Origin: JAGWBD01 sp965197455
GTDB taxonomy: Bacteria; Chloroflexota; Anaerolineae; Aggregatilineales; Phototrophicaceae
Assembly (NCBI GenBank): GCA_965197455.1
Contig: OZ240208.1
Span: 1,178,001-1,242,000, forward strand
Reading direction: 5' to 3'
DNA: 64,000 bases
Under the pieces are notes generated by a model, which was not told the origin of the DNA, did no database searches, and was given only the letters and a program-made list of their open reading frames with translations. Position 1 is the first letter of the stretch. Every line of letters begins with the position of its first letter. Shown in pieces: positions 25,672-32,625 of this stretch. The position numbers and the translations under genes were made by a program.

Positions 25672-26661
25672 TTGAGCACCAGCCAGGGACTCTTCTTCAT
25701 GGTGGCCGGGCCACCCGGCGTCGGCAAAAACACACTGATTAACAATGCGCTGCTGCAGCTTCCCGGGCTGCGACACCTGGCGACCTGCACGACCCGCGCG
25801 CCACGCCCCGGGGAAGCGGAAGCCGGCCAGTATCGCTTTGTGTCGCTGCCGCAATTCCGCCAGATGGTTGCGGACGACGAGTTACTGGAATGGCAGGAAG
25901 TGCACCCGGGCCGCTACTACGGTGTGCCGCGCGCAGACATCGAACTTGCGCTCAACGCCGGCCAGCACCTCATTTCCGACATCGACGTACTCGGCGCCAC
26001 CTGCCTGCAAATCTTGTATCCCGCAAGCGCGGTGCTGGTGTTCATCCTCCCGCCTGCGCTGCAGGAGCTGGTGGCGCGCATGCAGGCACGTGGCGACAGC
26101 GAACAGGATATTCAGACTCGCATCCGGCGCGTGAACATGGAACTGCAATACGCCGACCTCGCTGACCACAGCATCCTGAATGATGACCTGCATGCAGCCA
26201 GCGCCAGTCTGTGCTGTATCCTTGATGCCTGCATGCTCCAGCAGCATGACCATCCCGGACGGCAGCAACGCCGTCACTACGAGGCGCAGCTGCTGGTCAG
26301 CGGCGGTGAGCGGGTGCTGGTCAACGACGAGGACGGACGCTTGCCAGTCCGCTCGCTGCGTCCGGCCGAGGTGCCGCATGATGCGGCCCTGCGCTGTCTG
26401 CAGCAGTTCCCGGACCTGGGGCCGGGCTGTCTGCAGAACCCCTCAGGCCACGCCGGCTCCTTTTTACCACCGGCTGCCATCGAGGTCGAGCGCAATACGG
26501 CGCAGCATCAGGTACGTCTCACCTGGGTCTACCGCCTGGACGCCATTCCATCCTCCGCCCCGCCTGGCTGGCGCTGGCAGGCACATGCCGGACTTTCGTT
26601 GCCGCCTGCCCTGGCGCAGTCGCTGCATCCAGACGAGCGTCTGGCCTCCCACGCCCCATGA
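25672..26661 (+). CDS. Guanylate-kinase-like protein fused to an unassigned (degenerate Nudix-like?) domain
   Basis: Residues about 1-190 carry every guanylate kinase landmark: P-loop AGPPGVGKNT, TTRAPRPGE, YRFVS, LLEWQEVHPGRYYGVP, SDIDVLGATC, the lid with RMQARGDSEQDI and ILNDDL. It should phosphorylate GMP or a related nucleotide. Residues about 195-329 are an extra domain (VLVNDEDGRLPVRSLRPAE, DAALRCLQQFPDLGPG, VRLTWVYRLDA). Its strand pattern recalls Nudix proteins but the catalytic Nudix box is absent. The start is TTG 25672, with AGGGAGACAGG immediately upstream; the first ATG (25699) would remove the first strand. The stop overlaps ygfZ by 4 bases. The fusion is unusual; a nucleotide-sensing role is possible. 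Confidence 0.8.
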   Translation: MSTSQGLFFMVAGPPGVGKNTLINNALLQLPGLRHLATCTTRAPRPGEAEAGQYRFVSLPQFRQMVADDELLEWQEVHPGRYYGVPRADIELALNAGQHLISDIDVLGATCLQILYPASAVLVFILPPALQELVARMQARGDSEQDIQTRIRRVNMELQYADLADHSILNDDLHAASASLCCILDACMLQQHDHPGRQQRRHYEAQLLVSGGERVLVNDEDGRLPVRSLRPAEVPHDAALRCLQQFPDLGPGCLQNPSGHAGSFLPPAAIEVERNTAQHQVRLTWVYRLDAIPSSAPPGWRWQAHAGLSLPPALAQSLHPDERLASHAP

Positions 26662-27716
26662 GCCTGCGCGCGCTGCAACAAGGCCAGGGCGCACACTTCG
26701 CTGCTGACGGCATCCCGCTGCACTTTGGCGAGCAGGAAACAGCCTGGCAGGCGGCCCTGGCGCAGGTCGTCCTGCTCGACCGCTCGCACGAAGCCCGGCT
26801 GCGGCTGAAAGGCAGCAACGCGCTCGACCTGCTGCAACGCATCTCGACCAACGATGTCAATGCCCTGACTCCAGGCTCGGGCTGCCCGACGCTCTTCACC
26901 AGCTGGCACGGCCGCATCCTCGAGCGCGTGGAGGTCTTCCGTCAACCGGACGGAGTCCTGCTGCTCGGCGGCCCGGGTCGGGCGGCGGCGCTGGCCGACA
27001 CCCTGCGCCGCAACATCTTCTTCAATGATGACGTTCACATCCAGGATCTGGCATCGGACTGGCAGCTCTTCGATCTGGTCGGGCCCGCGGCAAATGAATT
27101 GCCTGGCCTTTCCGGCTTCTTTGAAGCCGCATCCAGCGGGCAGCAGCTGTGCCAGACAGAACTCGCCGGTCACAAGGTCCTGGTCGCACAGCGCACCCCG
27201 CCCGGCGTGCCGCGCCACACCTTGCTGCTGCCCTCAAGCGTTGCCACAGAAATCTGGCAGTCCCTCTTCGCAGCCGGCGCTCAACCTGCTGGCTCCCTGT
27301 TGTTCAACGCCCTGCGCATCCGCGCCGGCCGACCGGCCGGCAGCGAACTCAACGCGGACTACATTCCGCTGGAGCTGGGCCTGTGGGACGAGGTGAGCTT
27401 CAGCAAGGGCTGCTACACCGGTCAGGAAATCATTGCGCGCATGGAGAGCCGCGGCCAGCTGGCCAAAATGATGCTGCGGCTGCGGCCGCTGGCGGATGTG
27501 GTCGCTCCTGCCGACCTGCATAATGAAGGCAGGGTCGTCGGGCAACTGACCAGCAGCGTCGTCGCGCCCGACGGCGTGCGCCATGCCCTGGGCGTGGTGC
27601 GCCGGCAGCTGGCACAGCCCGGAACCCGGTTACTGGCGCAGGAGGTTGCACTGGAAGTCCTGGCGCCGGCCGGCGTGCAGCCAGGTTACAGACCGGAGAA
27701 ATCAGGCGGCGGGTGA
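26658..27716 (+). CDS. ygfZ: YgfZ/GcvT-type folate-binding protein
   Basis: Tetrahydrofolate-dependent protein that helps maintain or repair certain Fe-S enzymes. The decisive signature KGCYTGQEIIARMESRG is present near residue 250, preceded by the GcvT-like N-terminal fold (VVLLDRSHEARLRLKGSNA, LLQRISTNDV) and followed by a small C-terminal barrel. Length of 352 residues fits. It is coupled by a 4-base overlap to the guanylate-kinase-like gene. Its 3' end runs 31 bases into the convergent FtsB-like gene. An Fe-S repair role is in keeping with an organism carrying a 2Fe-2S molybdenum hydroxylase, but that connection is only contextual. Confidence 0.9.
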   Translation: MSLRALQQGQGAHFAADGIPLHFGEQETAWQAALAQVVLLDRSHEARLRLKGSNALDLLQRISTNDVNALTPGSGCPTLFTSWHGRILERVEVFRQPDGVLLLGGPGRAAALADTLRRNIFFNDDVHIQDLASDWQLFDLVGPAANELPGLSGFFEAASSGQQLCQTELAGHKVLVAQRTPPGVPRHTLLLPSSVATEIWQSLFAAGAQPAGSLLFNALRIRAGRPAGSELNADYIPLELGLWDEVSFSKGCYTGQEIIARMESRGQLAKMMLRLRPLADVVAPADLHNEGRVVGQLTSSVVAPDGVRHALGVVRRQLAQPGTRLLAQEVALEVLAPAGVQPGYRPEKSGGG

Positions 27717-28138
27717 TCGAAGAACAACGCCCACCACAGTTGCCAGTTGGGCGGACGGCGCGGCAGCGTCCGGACTTCAGCAAAGCCGGCTGCACCGGCC
27801 TGGCTGGCGCTAACCGGCGCCACATAAAGCGTGTTGCCAGTCGGCACCGGCACCACCAGTCGTTCGCCGGAGCGCACCATCTTCCCTTCATCCCTGGCCC
27901 AGCGCTGCACGAAAACATCGCTGCGGGCAAGGTCGCGTTCGGCGATGAGACGTGCCTTGTCCTCGCGCAGCAATTCAATATCGATCAGGACCTGGTTGTG
28001 GGCTTCCTGCAAGGGCTGGCCAGCGCTGATGCGTGTGCTGAAGTTGATGGCCAGCGTCAGGCCGGCCGCCAGGATTATGGCGAAAACCACCTGGACGCCG
28101 TTGATGCGTGGGACGGGCCGACTTGAGCGCGCTTCCAT
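27686..28138 (-). CDS. FtsB/DivIC-like septum protein
   Basis: Bitopic membrane protein of 150 residues: a basic N-terminus (MEARSSRPVPR), one hydrophobic helix near 17-37, then a coiled-coil-like region (LIDIELLREDKARLIAERDL) and a globular stretch YVQRWARDEGKMVRSGE-like in spelling that matches septum-formation initiators (FtsB/DivIC). The C-terminal 40 residues end in aromatic WQLWWALFFDHP. In Chloroflexota such small proteins commonly carry this arrangement. It would act in divisome assembly at the membrane. There is no Shine-Dalgarno, and the ATG lies 7 bases after a TATACT box, so the mRNA may be leaderless. It overlaps the convergent ygfZ end. Confidence 0.75.
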   Translation of the reverse strand: MEARSSRPVPRINGVQVVFAIILAAGLTLAINFSTRISAGQPLQEAHNQVLIDIELLREDKARLIAERDLARSDVFVQRWARDEGKMVRSGERLVVPVPTGNTLYVAPVSASQAGAAGFAEVRTLPRRPPNWQLWWALFFDHPPPDFSGL

Positions 28139-28145
28139 GCGGCAC

Positions 28146-28151
28146 AGTATA
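28146..28151 (-). promoter_or_regulatory. -10 box 7 bases before an ATG (leaderless candidate)
   Basis: Minus-strand TATACT, then 7 bases, then the ATG of the FtsB-like gene. Transcription should begin at or next to the start codon. The -35 is weak. Confidence 0.45.
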
Positions 28152-28185
28152 ACCGGCAGCGGGTAATGAAGCGCAGGAGGAAAGC

Positions 28186-28548
28186 ATGGCGGTCATCCGG
28201 CACGGGCAGCAACCCGCCTGGCGTAGCAGCCGCAGCGGCCTGCTGACGCGCACAATAGTCTCGCAGGCCTGCGGCGCAGGCAGCGTGGTGGTTTGGGAAC
28301 AGGAGCTGCTGCCCGGCCAGCGCATCCCCCTGCATTACCACGAGTTCGAGGAAACGCTGACCGTGCTGGAAGGGGAACTGCGGGTCACGCTGGCCGGCGC
28401 GCAACATCTTGTCCGCGCCCGCAGCACCATCTTCGTGGCGACGGGCGTCGCCCACAGCCTGCACAATACAGGGCCGGCGCCAGCCCTGCTGCTGGCGCAC
28501 TTCATCAACGACGAACCGACCATCATCCCGCTGCCGGACCCCGCCTGA
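28186..28548 (+). CDS. Small cupin-domain protein
   Basis: Single-domain cupin of 120 residues. Motif 1 is in PLHYHEFEETLTVLEGELRV (His, His and Glu ligands) and motif 2 in FVATGVAHSLHNTG (His ligand), so a metal site is likely complete. The start at ATG 28186 follows an excellent GGAGGAAAGC. The protein is divergent from the FtsB-like gene and is followed 35 bases later by tRNA-Leu on the other strand. Cupins of this size range from sugar isomerases to dioxygenases and regulators of secondary metabolism; no substrate can be named from sequence or context. Confidence 0.85.
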   Translation: MAVIRHGQQPAWRSSRSGLLTRTIVSQACGAGSVVVWEQELLPGQRIPLHYHEFEETLTVLEGELRVTLAGAQHLVRARSTIFVATGVAHSLHNTGPAPALLLAHFINDEPTIIPLPDPA

Positions 28549-28583
28549 CGCAAAAGCAGCCCCCTGCGGAGCTGCTTGCGTTG

Positions 28584-28667
28584 TGCCGAAGGTGGGAGTC
28601 GAACCCACACTCCCCAAAGGGAACTACGCCCTGAACGTAGCGCGTCTGCCTGTTCCGCCACTTCGGC
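28584..28667 (-). tRNA. tRNA-Leu (anticodon CAG)
   Basis: Read on the minus strand it folds as a class II tRNA: acceptor GCCGAAG/CTTCGGC, discriminator A, anticodon stem CTACG/CGTAG with loop TTCAGGG (anticodon CAG, codon CUG), a long variable arm (TTCCCTTTGGGGAG region) and a T arm with GGTTCGACTCC. Length is 84 bases. CCA is not encoded. A strong promoter lies just upstream. Confidence 0.96.
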
Positions 28668-28679
28668 CAACTGACCGGA

Positions 28680-28707
28680 ATTGTATCAGCAATCGCCGCC
28701 CTGTCAA
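28680..28707 (-). promoter_or_regulatory. Strong sigma-70-like promoter of tRNA-Leu
   Basis: Minus strand TTGACA (perfect -35) and TACAAT spaced by 16 bases, ending 12 bases before the tRNA 5' end. It is the best match to a housekeeping promoter in the window and anchors the TACAAT -10 form seen elsewhere. Confidence 0.8.
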
Positions 28708-28772
28708 CGATGGTCTTGCGCGCGCGCGGCCGCGGCCCTACCATGAACCTGTCACCTGTTCGGGAGCGTTGC

Positions 28773-30437
28773 ATGCTGCGCTGGCTCCACCCCCTGCTTC
28801 TGATTCCTCTGCTCGCCCTTTCCGTCCTGGCCCAGTCGACCCCAGGCATCACTGCCGAGGCCCGGGGCCAGGCCAACCTGCGCGCGGCAGCCTCACTCGA
28901 GTCCGCGCTGCTGGGCGAAATCCGGCAGGGTCAGCGCTGGCCGGTGCTGGCCAGCAGCGAGCATTTCCCCTGGTTGCTGCTGGGGGATGCGACAGGTGAG
29001 CCGCTTGGCTGGGTTTATGCCGACCTGGTCAACCTGAGCCCGGCAAGCGCCGCCCTGCCCGTATCCACGCTGGTGCTCACTGCACAGCGCGAGGTCACCG
29101 CAACCGCCCTGCCAGATCTGCTGCAGCCCGTCGCTTCGGCCACTGTACCGGCAGCGCTGACTGCAATGCCGGCGACAACCGTATTCGGCAGCCTCGCCGG
29201 CATTATAAACATTCGCCAGGGGCCGGGCGTGGAGTACTCGCGCGTGGCGGTGGGTCAGGCCGGCGAACGTTATGAAATCAGCGCCAGGCACAGCCTGCGG
29301 CCCTGGGTTCAGATCATTGATGCGCGCGCGCCGAATGGACGCGCCTGGATCGCGCGCGACCTGTTGCAGATTCAGGGCGACCTGACGCAGCTGCCGATAA
29401 TTTCTCAGCCCGTCCTGCACCTGCCTACCCTGACGCCCACGCCCTCCCTGGCACGCATCACCGCGCGGGCCGGAATTGCTGATGGACGACCGGAAGCGCC
29501 GACAGGGTTTGTTGAGACGGGGCAACAGGCATGGGATCTCATCCTGGCTGCCGGGTTTGAGCGGGAAAGTGGGCGTCCGGCCGCGCTGTATTTACTTGAC
29601 CTCGGCAGCGGCGTCGGGCTGGGCTTCCATGAACGCCTCGCCTTCAGCGGCACCAGCATCCAGAAGATCAACATCCTGACGGCTTTGTTCGGCGTTCTTG
29701 AAAGCCCTCTGTCCCGCGACACTGCGGTCGACATCGCCAACACCATGATTTGCAGCGAGAATCTGGCCACCAATCGCCTGCTGGCACGCATCGGCAGGGG
29801 CGACTCCTGGGCAGGCGCTGCTGCTGCGACCCGTCTGCTGAAAGCGCTCGACATGCCGGGCAGTTTCATCGTCACGCCCTACACCATCCCGGGTCAGACA
29901 GCGCAGCCGCCCGCCGAAACGCAGGTAATCGCACCGCAGCTCCCCGGTGACAGCGTGGTAGATGCCGACCCCTGGAACCGAATCCTGGCCGGCGATGTCG
30001 GGCAGCAGCTGGGCTCCCTGTATTACTGCGCGCAGGAGGAGGACAACCCGCTGTCAACCCAGGGGCTTGAGCCGCGTGAATGCCGTCAGGCGTTGCAGGT
30101 GATGAGCAACAACACGGTCGACGCGTTGCTGAAGGCCGGCGTGCCGGAGCGGACGCAGGTGGCGCACAAGCACGGCTGGATCGCCGACACCCACAGCAAC
30201 GCCGCCCTCTTCTTCACGCCGGGCGGCGACTACGTCATCGTGCTGCTCCTGCATCAGCCGCAGTGGCTGGACTTCCAGCGCTCACTGCCACTGATGGCCG
30301 AGGTGTCGCGTCTGGTCTACAACTTATACAATCCCGACCAGCCGCTGGCGGCCGTTCGCGCGGGCTACATCCCCGAGGCCGGCAGCTGTGACTTCACAGC
30401 TGACCCACTGATTGGAGAACTGTTGACAGCGCAGTAG
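28773..30437 (+). CDS. Secreted serine hydrolase (class A beta-lactamase fold) with two SH3-like domains
   Basis: Exported protein of 554 residues. A signal peptide (MLRWLHPLLLIPLLALSVLA) is followed by SH3-like domains near 25-90 and 135-205 (the second with INIRQGPGVEYSRVAVGQAG), then a TLTPTPS linker. The beta-lactamase-like domain spans about 245-540: catalytic SxxK in GTSIQKIN (Ser about 295, Lys about 298), the SDN equivalent in CSENLATN and the KTG equivalent as KHGW near 466. The DomII Glu of true lactamases is not obvious, so peptidoglycan cleavage or a DD-peptidase-like role is more likely than antibiotic hydrolysis. ATG 28773 is chosen: GGGAGCG upstream and a clean signal peptide; earlier in-frame ATGs exist at 28710 and 28743. 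Confidence 0.87.
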   Translation: MLRWLHPLLLIPLLALSVLAQSTPGITAEARGQANLRAAASLESALLGEIRQGQRWPVLASSEHFPWLLLGDATGEPLGWVYADLVNLSPASAALPVSTLVLTAQREVTATALPDLLQPVASATVPAALTAMPATTVFGSLAGIINIRQGPGVEYSRVAVGQAGERYEISARHSLRPWVQIIDARAPNGRAWIARDLLQIQGDLTQLPIISQPVLHLPTLTPTPSLARITARAGIADGRPEAPTGFVETGQQAWDLILAAGFERESGRPAALYLLDLGSGVGLGFHERLAFSGTSIQKINILTALFGVLESPLSRDTAVDIANTMICSENLATNRLLARIGRGDSWAGAAAATRLLKALDMPGSFIVTPYTIPGQTAQPPAETQVIAPQLPGDSVVDADPWNRILAGDVGQQLGSLYYCAQEEDNPLSTQGLEPRECRQALQVMSNNTVDALLKAGVPERTQVAHKHGWIADTHSNAALFFTPGGDYVIVLLLHQPQWLDFQRSLPLMAEVSRLVYNLYNPDQPLAAVRAGYIPEAGSCDFTADPLIGELLTAQ

Positions 30438-30458
30438 TGGCCGCGCCCTGACTGCTGC

Positions 30459-30791
30459 TCAGGTTTCTGCCTCTGCATTTTCCGGCGGGCAGAGCCGACG
30501 CAGGAAACCCCAACTGTAGATGCCGGTGGCATGGCCGTCATCCCAGGTGGGTTGCAGCGCATAGGAGCCTACCATAACGACCGAGGTCATGCGCCACGAG
30601 CGCAGTGGTTTCAGCTCCAGCAAGTCTTCCGGCTCGTAGGCCTGGCCCATGTAACGATGGCCCCCGCGGCAGGCCACACAAGGGCAGGCCTCGCGCAATT
30701 GCGCCCAGGGATAGTGGCAAACGCGACCATCCTGCCAGCGTATGATCAGGGTTGCGGCTGTCTTGTCGAGTGTGACGTCCAGAGGGCGCAT
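30459..30791 (-). CDS. DUF971 (GBBH-like N-terminal) protein
   Basis: A 110-residue domain of the DUF971/gamma-butyrobetaine-hydroxylase-like N-terminal family. It has LIIRWQDGRVCHYPWAQLREACPCVACRG, given here only in outline as the paired-Cys motif CPCVACRGG, then LKPLRSWRMTSVVMVGSYAL and DDGHATGIYSWGFLRRLCP. Such domains are found alone near Fe-S assembly genes or fused to hydroxylases and often bind zinc through the Cys residues. The start is ATG 30791, preceded by AGGGAGAAGTCC; an in-frame ATG lies upstream at 30821 without a ribosome binding site. It is transcribed toward the serine hydrolase gene (22-base gap). Molecular function is unknown. Confidence 0.88.
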   Translation of the reverse strand: MRPLDVTLDKTAATLIIRWQDGRVCHYPWAQLREACPCVACRGGHRYMGQAYEPEDLLELKPLRSWRMTSVVMVGSYALQPTWDDGHATGIYSWGFLRRLCPPENAEAET

Positions 30792-30815
30792 GGACTTCTC
30801 CCTGTGCCAATGGTC

Positions 30816-30843
30816 TTGCAACGGCCACGCTCTTTGCTACAAT
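30816..30843 (+). promoter_or_regulatory. Promoter of the putative lipoprotein gene, 6 bases before an ATG
   Basis: TTGCAA and TACAAT are spaced by 16 bases. Six bases after the -10 box comes the in-frame ATG 30850 with no Shine-Dalgarno, the geometry of a leaderless transcript. Confidence 0.65.
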
Positions 30844-30849
30844 TGCTGA

Positions 30850-31614
30850 ATGGCGACGCGTGAGTGGTTCCGCAGATTTGTCCGGATTGCGGTTGAGCAT
30901 ACCATGCATCGACGCAGGCTGTTGTGCGCCGTCCTGCTGGTGTTCTTCGCCAGCGCCTGTGATATTGCGCCGCCCACGCAAATCATCCTCGTCGTAACTG
31001 CCACACCCCAGGACATCGCAGCGCAGGGCGCTGCCGCGGCGCAGGGTACTGCCACGAATGTGGCCATGCAGGCTGCCTTGCCGGCAATAGCGAACGTTAC
31101 GGACGTGACACCTGTGGCAGGCCTGGCCACTTTCACTCCCACACCGCTGGTGACAGAAACCCCCGCCGTTCCACAACCGACCCCCACTGTGCGCCAGATA
31201 CAGATCGCCGAGCAGATCTTCGAGCGCGGCCGCATGTTCTGGCTGCAGCCAACGCGGCAAATCTGGGTGGCGGTCGTCACGCGCGAAGGCGGTGGTGACT
31301 GGTATGTCTACGAGGACTTCTTCGAAGAAGGCGACCCCGAGTTCGATCCCGACATCATTCCACCCAACGAAGATCTGAAGCAGCCGATTCGCGGCTTCGG
31401 CAGGCTCTGGCGCGACAACCTCAAGGTGCGAGAATTGCTGGGCTGGGCCACCAGCGACGAGTTCGGCTTCGTCACGCGCTACGAGTATCACCCGGCGCAG
31501 ACATTGGTAGACGGTCAACTCGTGTCCGCTCCAGGCGAGCACGTGCTCTTTAACCTCTACGGCGAAGGCCTGCGTTTTGTCGAGTCGAGCAGCACCTGGG
31601 GGCTCGACATCTGA
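30850..31614 (+). CDS. Putative lipoprotein with Thr/Pro linker and unassigned C-terminal domain
   Basis: Exported, probably lipid-anchored protein. From ATG 30850 it has 254 residues; from the internal ATG 30904 it has 236 and begins with a textbook lipoprotein signal (MHRRRLLCAVLLVFFASAC, Cys as acylation site). The first start is exactly at the expected transcription start, the second gives the more classical signal peptide; I list the longer form. After the Cys comes a low-complexity stretch with TFTPTP and VPQPTPTV, then about 125 residues (EQIFERGRMFWLQPTRQIWV, IRGFGRLWRDNLKVRELLGW, FGFVTRYEYHPAQ) that look like a repeat type common in Chloroflexota exoproteins. No enzyme motif is seen. 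Confidence 0.8.
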   Translation: MATREWFRRFVRIAVEHTMHRRRLLCAVLLVFFASACDIAPPTQIILVVTATPQDIAAQGAAAAQGTATNVAMQAALPAIANVTDVTPVAGLATFTPTPLVTETPAVPQPTPTVRQIQIAEQIFERGRMFWLQPTRQIWVAVVTREGGGDWYVYEDFFEEGDPEFDPDIIPPNEDLKQPIRGFGRLWRDNLKVRELLGWATSDEFGFVTRYEYHPAQTLVDGQLVSAPGEHVLFNLYGEGLRFVESSSTWGLDI

Positions 31615-31686
31615 CCCACGGCGGGTCATGCAGAATATTTCCTCTCGCTGCCGGTCGCCCCTGGTCGGCAAGCGGAGTCCACACTC

Positions 31687-32547
31687 ATGATTGATCTTCT
31701 TACATTAGCAGCTTCAACCCTGCTTGCGATGGTGTTGCTCTGTCTGGCCTGGTGGCTGCTCATCGCCAGCGAAGGCGTTTATCTTGGCCGGCGCGTGGTC
31801 ATCTGGCTCTATGACATCTTCGCCAGCCGCTACGATGCCACCAAGCGCGTTCAGCCCCTGTATGAACGGGTGCTGCTGGCACAGCCCCTGCTGGACGGCA
31901 TCGCTCCTCACCGCGCGCCCATGACGCTGGACGTCGCAACCGGCACCGGCCGCCTGCCGCTGGCCCTGCTGGAGCACCCGGACTTTCACGGTCAGGTGAT
32001 TGCGACGGATCTCAGCCGCGGCATGTTGCGCATTGCCGCGCGCAAGACCCGCGGCTGGCCTGGGCGCTGCCAGCTGCTGCGCTGCCCGGCGCAGTCATTG
32101 CCCTTCGATGACGGCAGTTTTGACGTGGTCACCTGCCTGGAGGCGCTGGAATTCATGTCCAGGCCAGCCATTGTTCTGGAAGAGTTGATGCGCGTCCTGC
32201 GCCCAGGTGGCCTGCTGTTCATCAGCAATCGCATCCACACGCGTTTGATGCCCGGCAAGACCTGGAACCATGCGCAACTGACCCGACTTTTGCGGGACTT
32301 CGGCGCTGCAGAAGTGTGGAGCGAGCCCTGGCAAGTCGATTACGAGCGGATCTTTGTGCGCAAGACCGGCGCTTCAGCTCCGGTCGGCGCGCGCCCGCCC
32401 GGCGAGCTGCTGCGCTGCCCCTGCTGCCGCACAAGCGGACTGATGATGGACAATGAGTTGGGCCTGCGCTGCGTTGACTGTGGTGCGAGCAGCGCTTCGA
32501 CCAAAGACGACGTGATCGACCTGGTGGCCATGCGCCAGCGCTGCTGA
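31687..32547 (+). CDS. Membrane-anchored class I SAM methyltransferase with C-terminal zinc ribbon
   Basis: A 286-residue protein with an N-terminal hydrophobic helix (residues about 5-27), then a UbiE/MenG-like methyltransferase core. Motif I is TLDVATGTGRLPLALL; then come VIATDLSRGMLRIA, LPFDDGSFDVVTCLEALEFM and VLRPGGLLFISNR. The last 50 residues form a CxxC/CxxC ribbon (RCPCCRTSG, LRCVDCGASS). The ribbon and anchor are unusual for MenG, so the substrate may be a membrane lipid or quinone precursor, or a protein. ATG 31687 follows GCGGAGT. It stands between a lipoprotein gene and argS, each apparently with its own promoter. Confidence 0.85.
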   Translation: MIDLLTLAASTLLAMVLLCLAWWLLIASEGVYLGRRVVIWLYDIFASRYDATKRVQPLYERVLLAQPLLDGIAPHRAPMTLDVATGTGRLPLALLEHPDFHGQVIATDLSRGMLRIAARKTRGWPGRCQLLRCPAQSLPFDDGSFDVVTCLEALEFMSRPAIVLEELMRVLRPGGLLFISNRIHTRLMPGKTWNHAQLTRLLRDFGAAEVWSEPWQVDYERIFVRKTGASAPVGARPPGELLRCPCCRTSGLMMDNELGLRCVDCGASSASTKDDVIDLVAMRQRC

Positions 32548-32564
32548 ACGCCCGCTACTCACCA

Positions 32565-32593
32565 TTGAAAGGCGCTGGCGGATGCGCCAGAAT
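32565..32593 (+). promoter_or_regulatory. Promoter-like site upstream of argS
   Basis: TTGAAA and CAGAAT are spaced by 17 bases, about 30 bases before the argS start. A GC-rich hairpin could form in the spacer region. Confidence 0.5.
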
Positions 32594-32625
32594 GCGGCCC
32601 AGTAGCCAACCTGGGGGAGCCAGCC

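Noticed and set aside
29520..30200. Antibiotic-resistance beta-lactamase
   Set aside because: SxxK, SEN and KHG motifs fit the fold, but the protein has SH3 domains and no clear class A Glu motif; a peptidoglycan-related secreted hydrolase is more likely.
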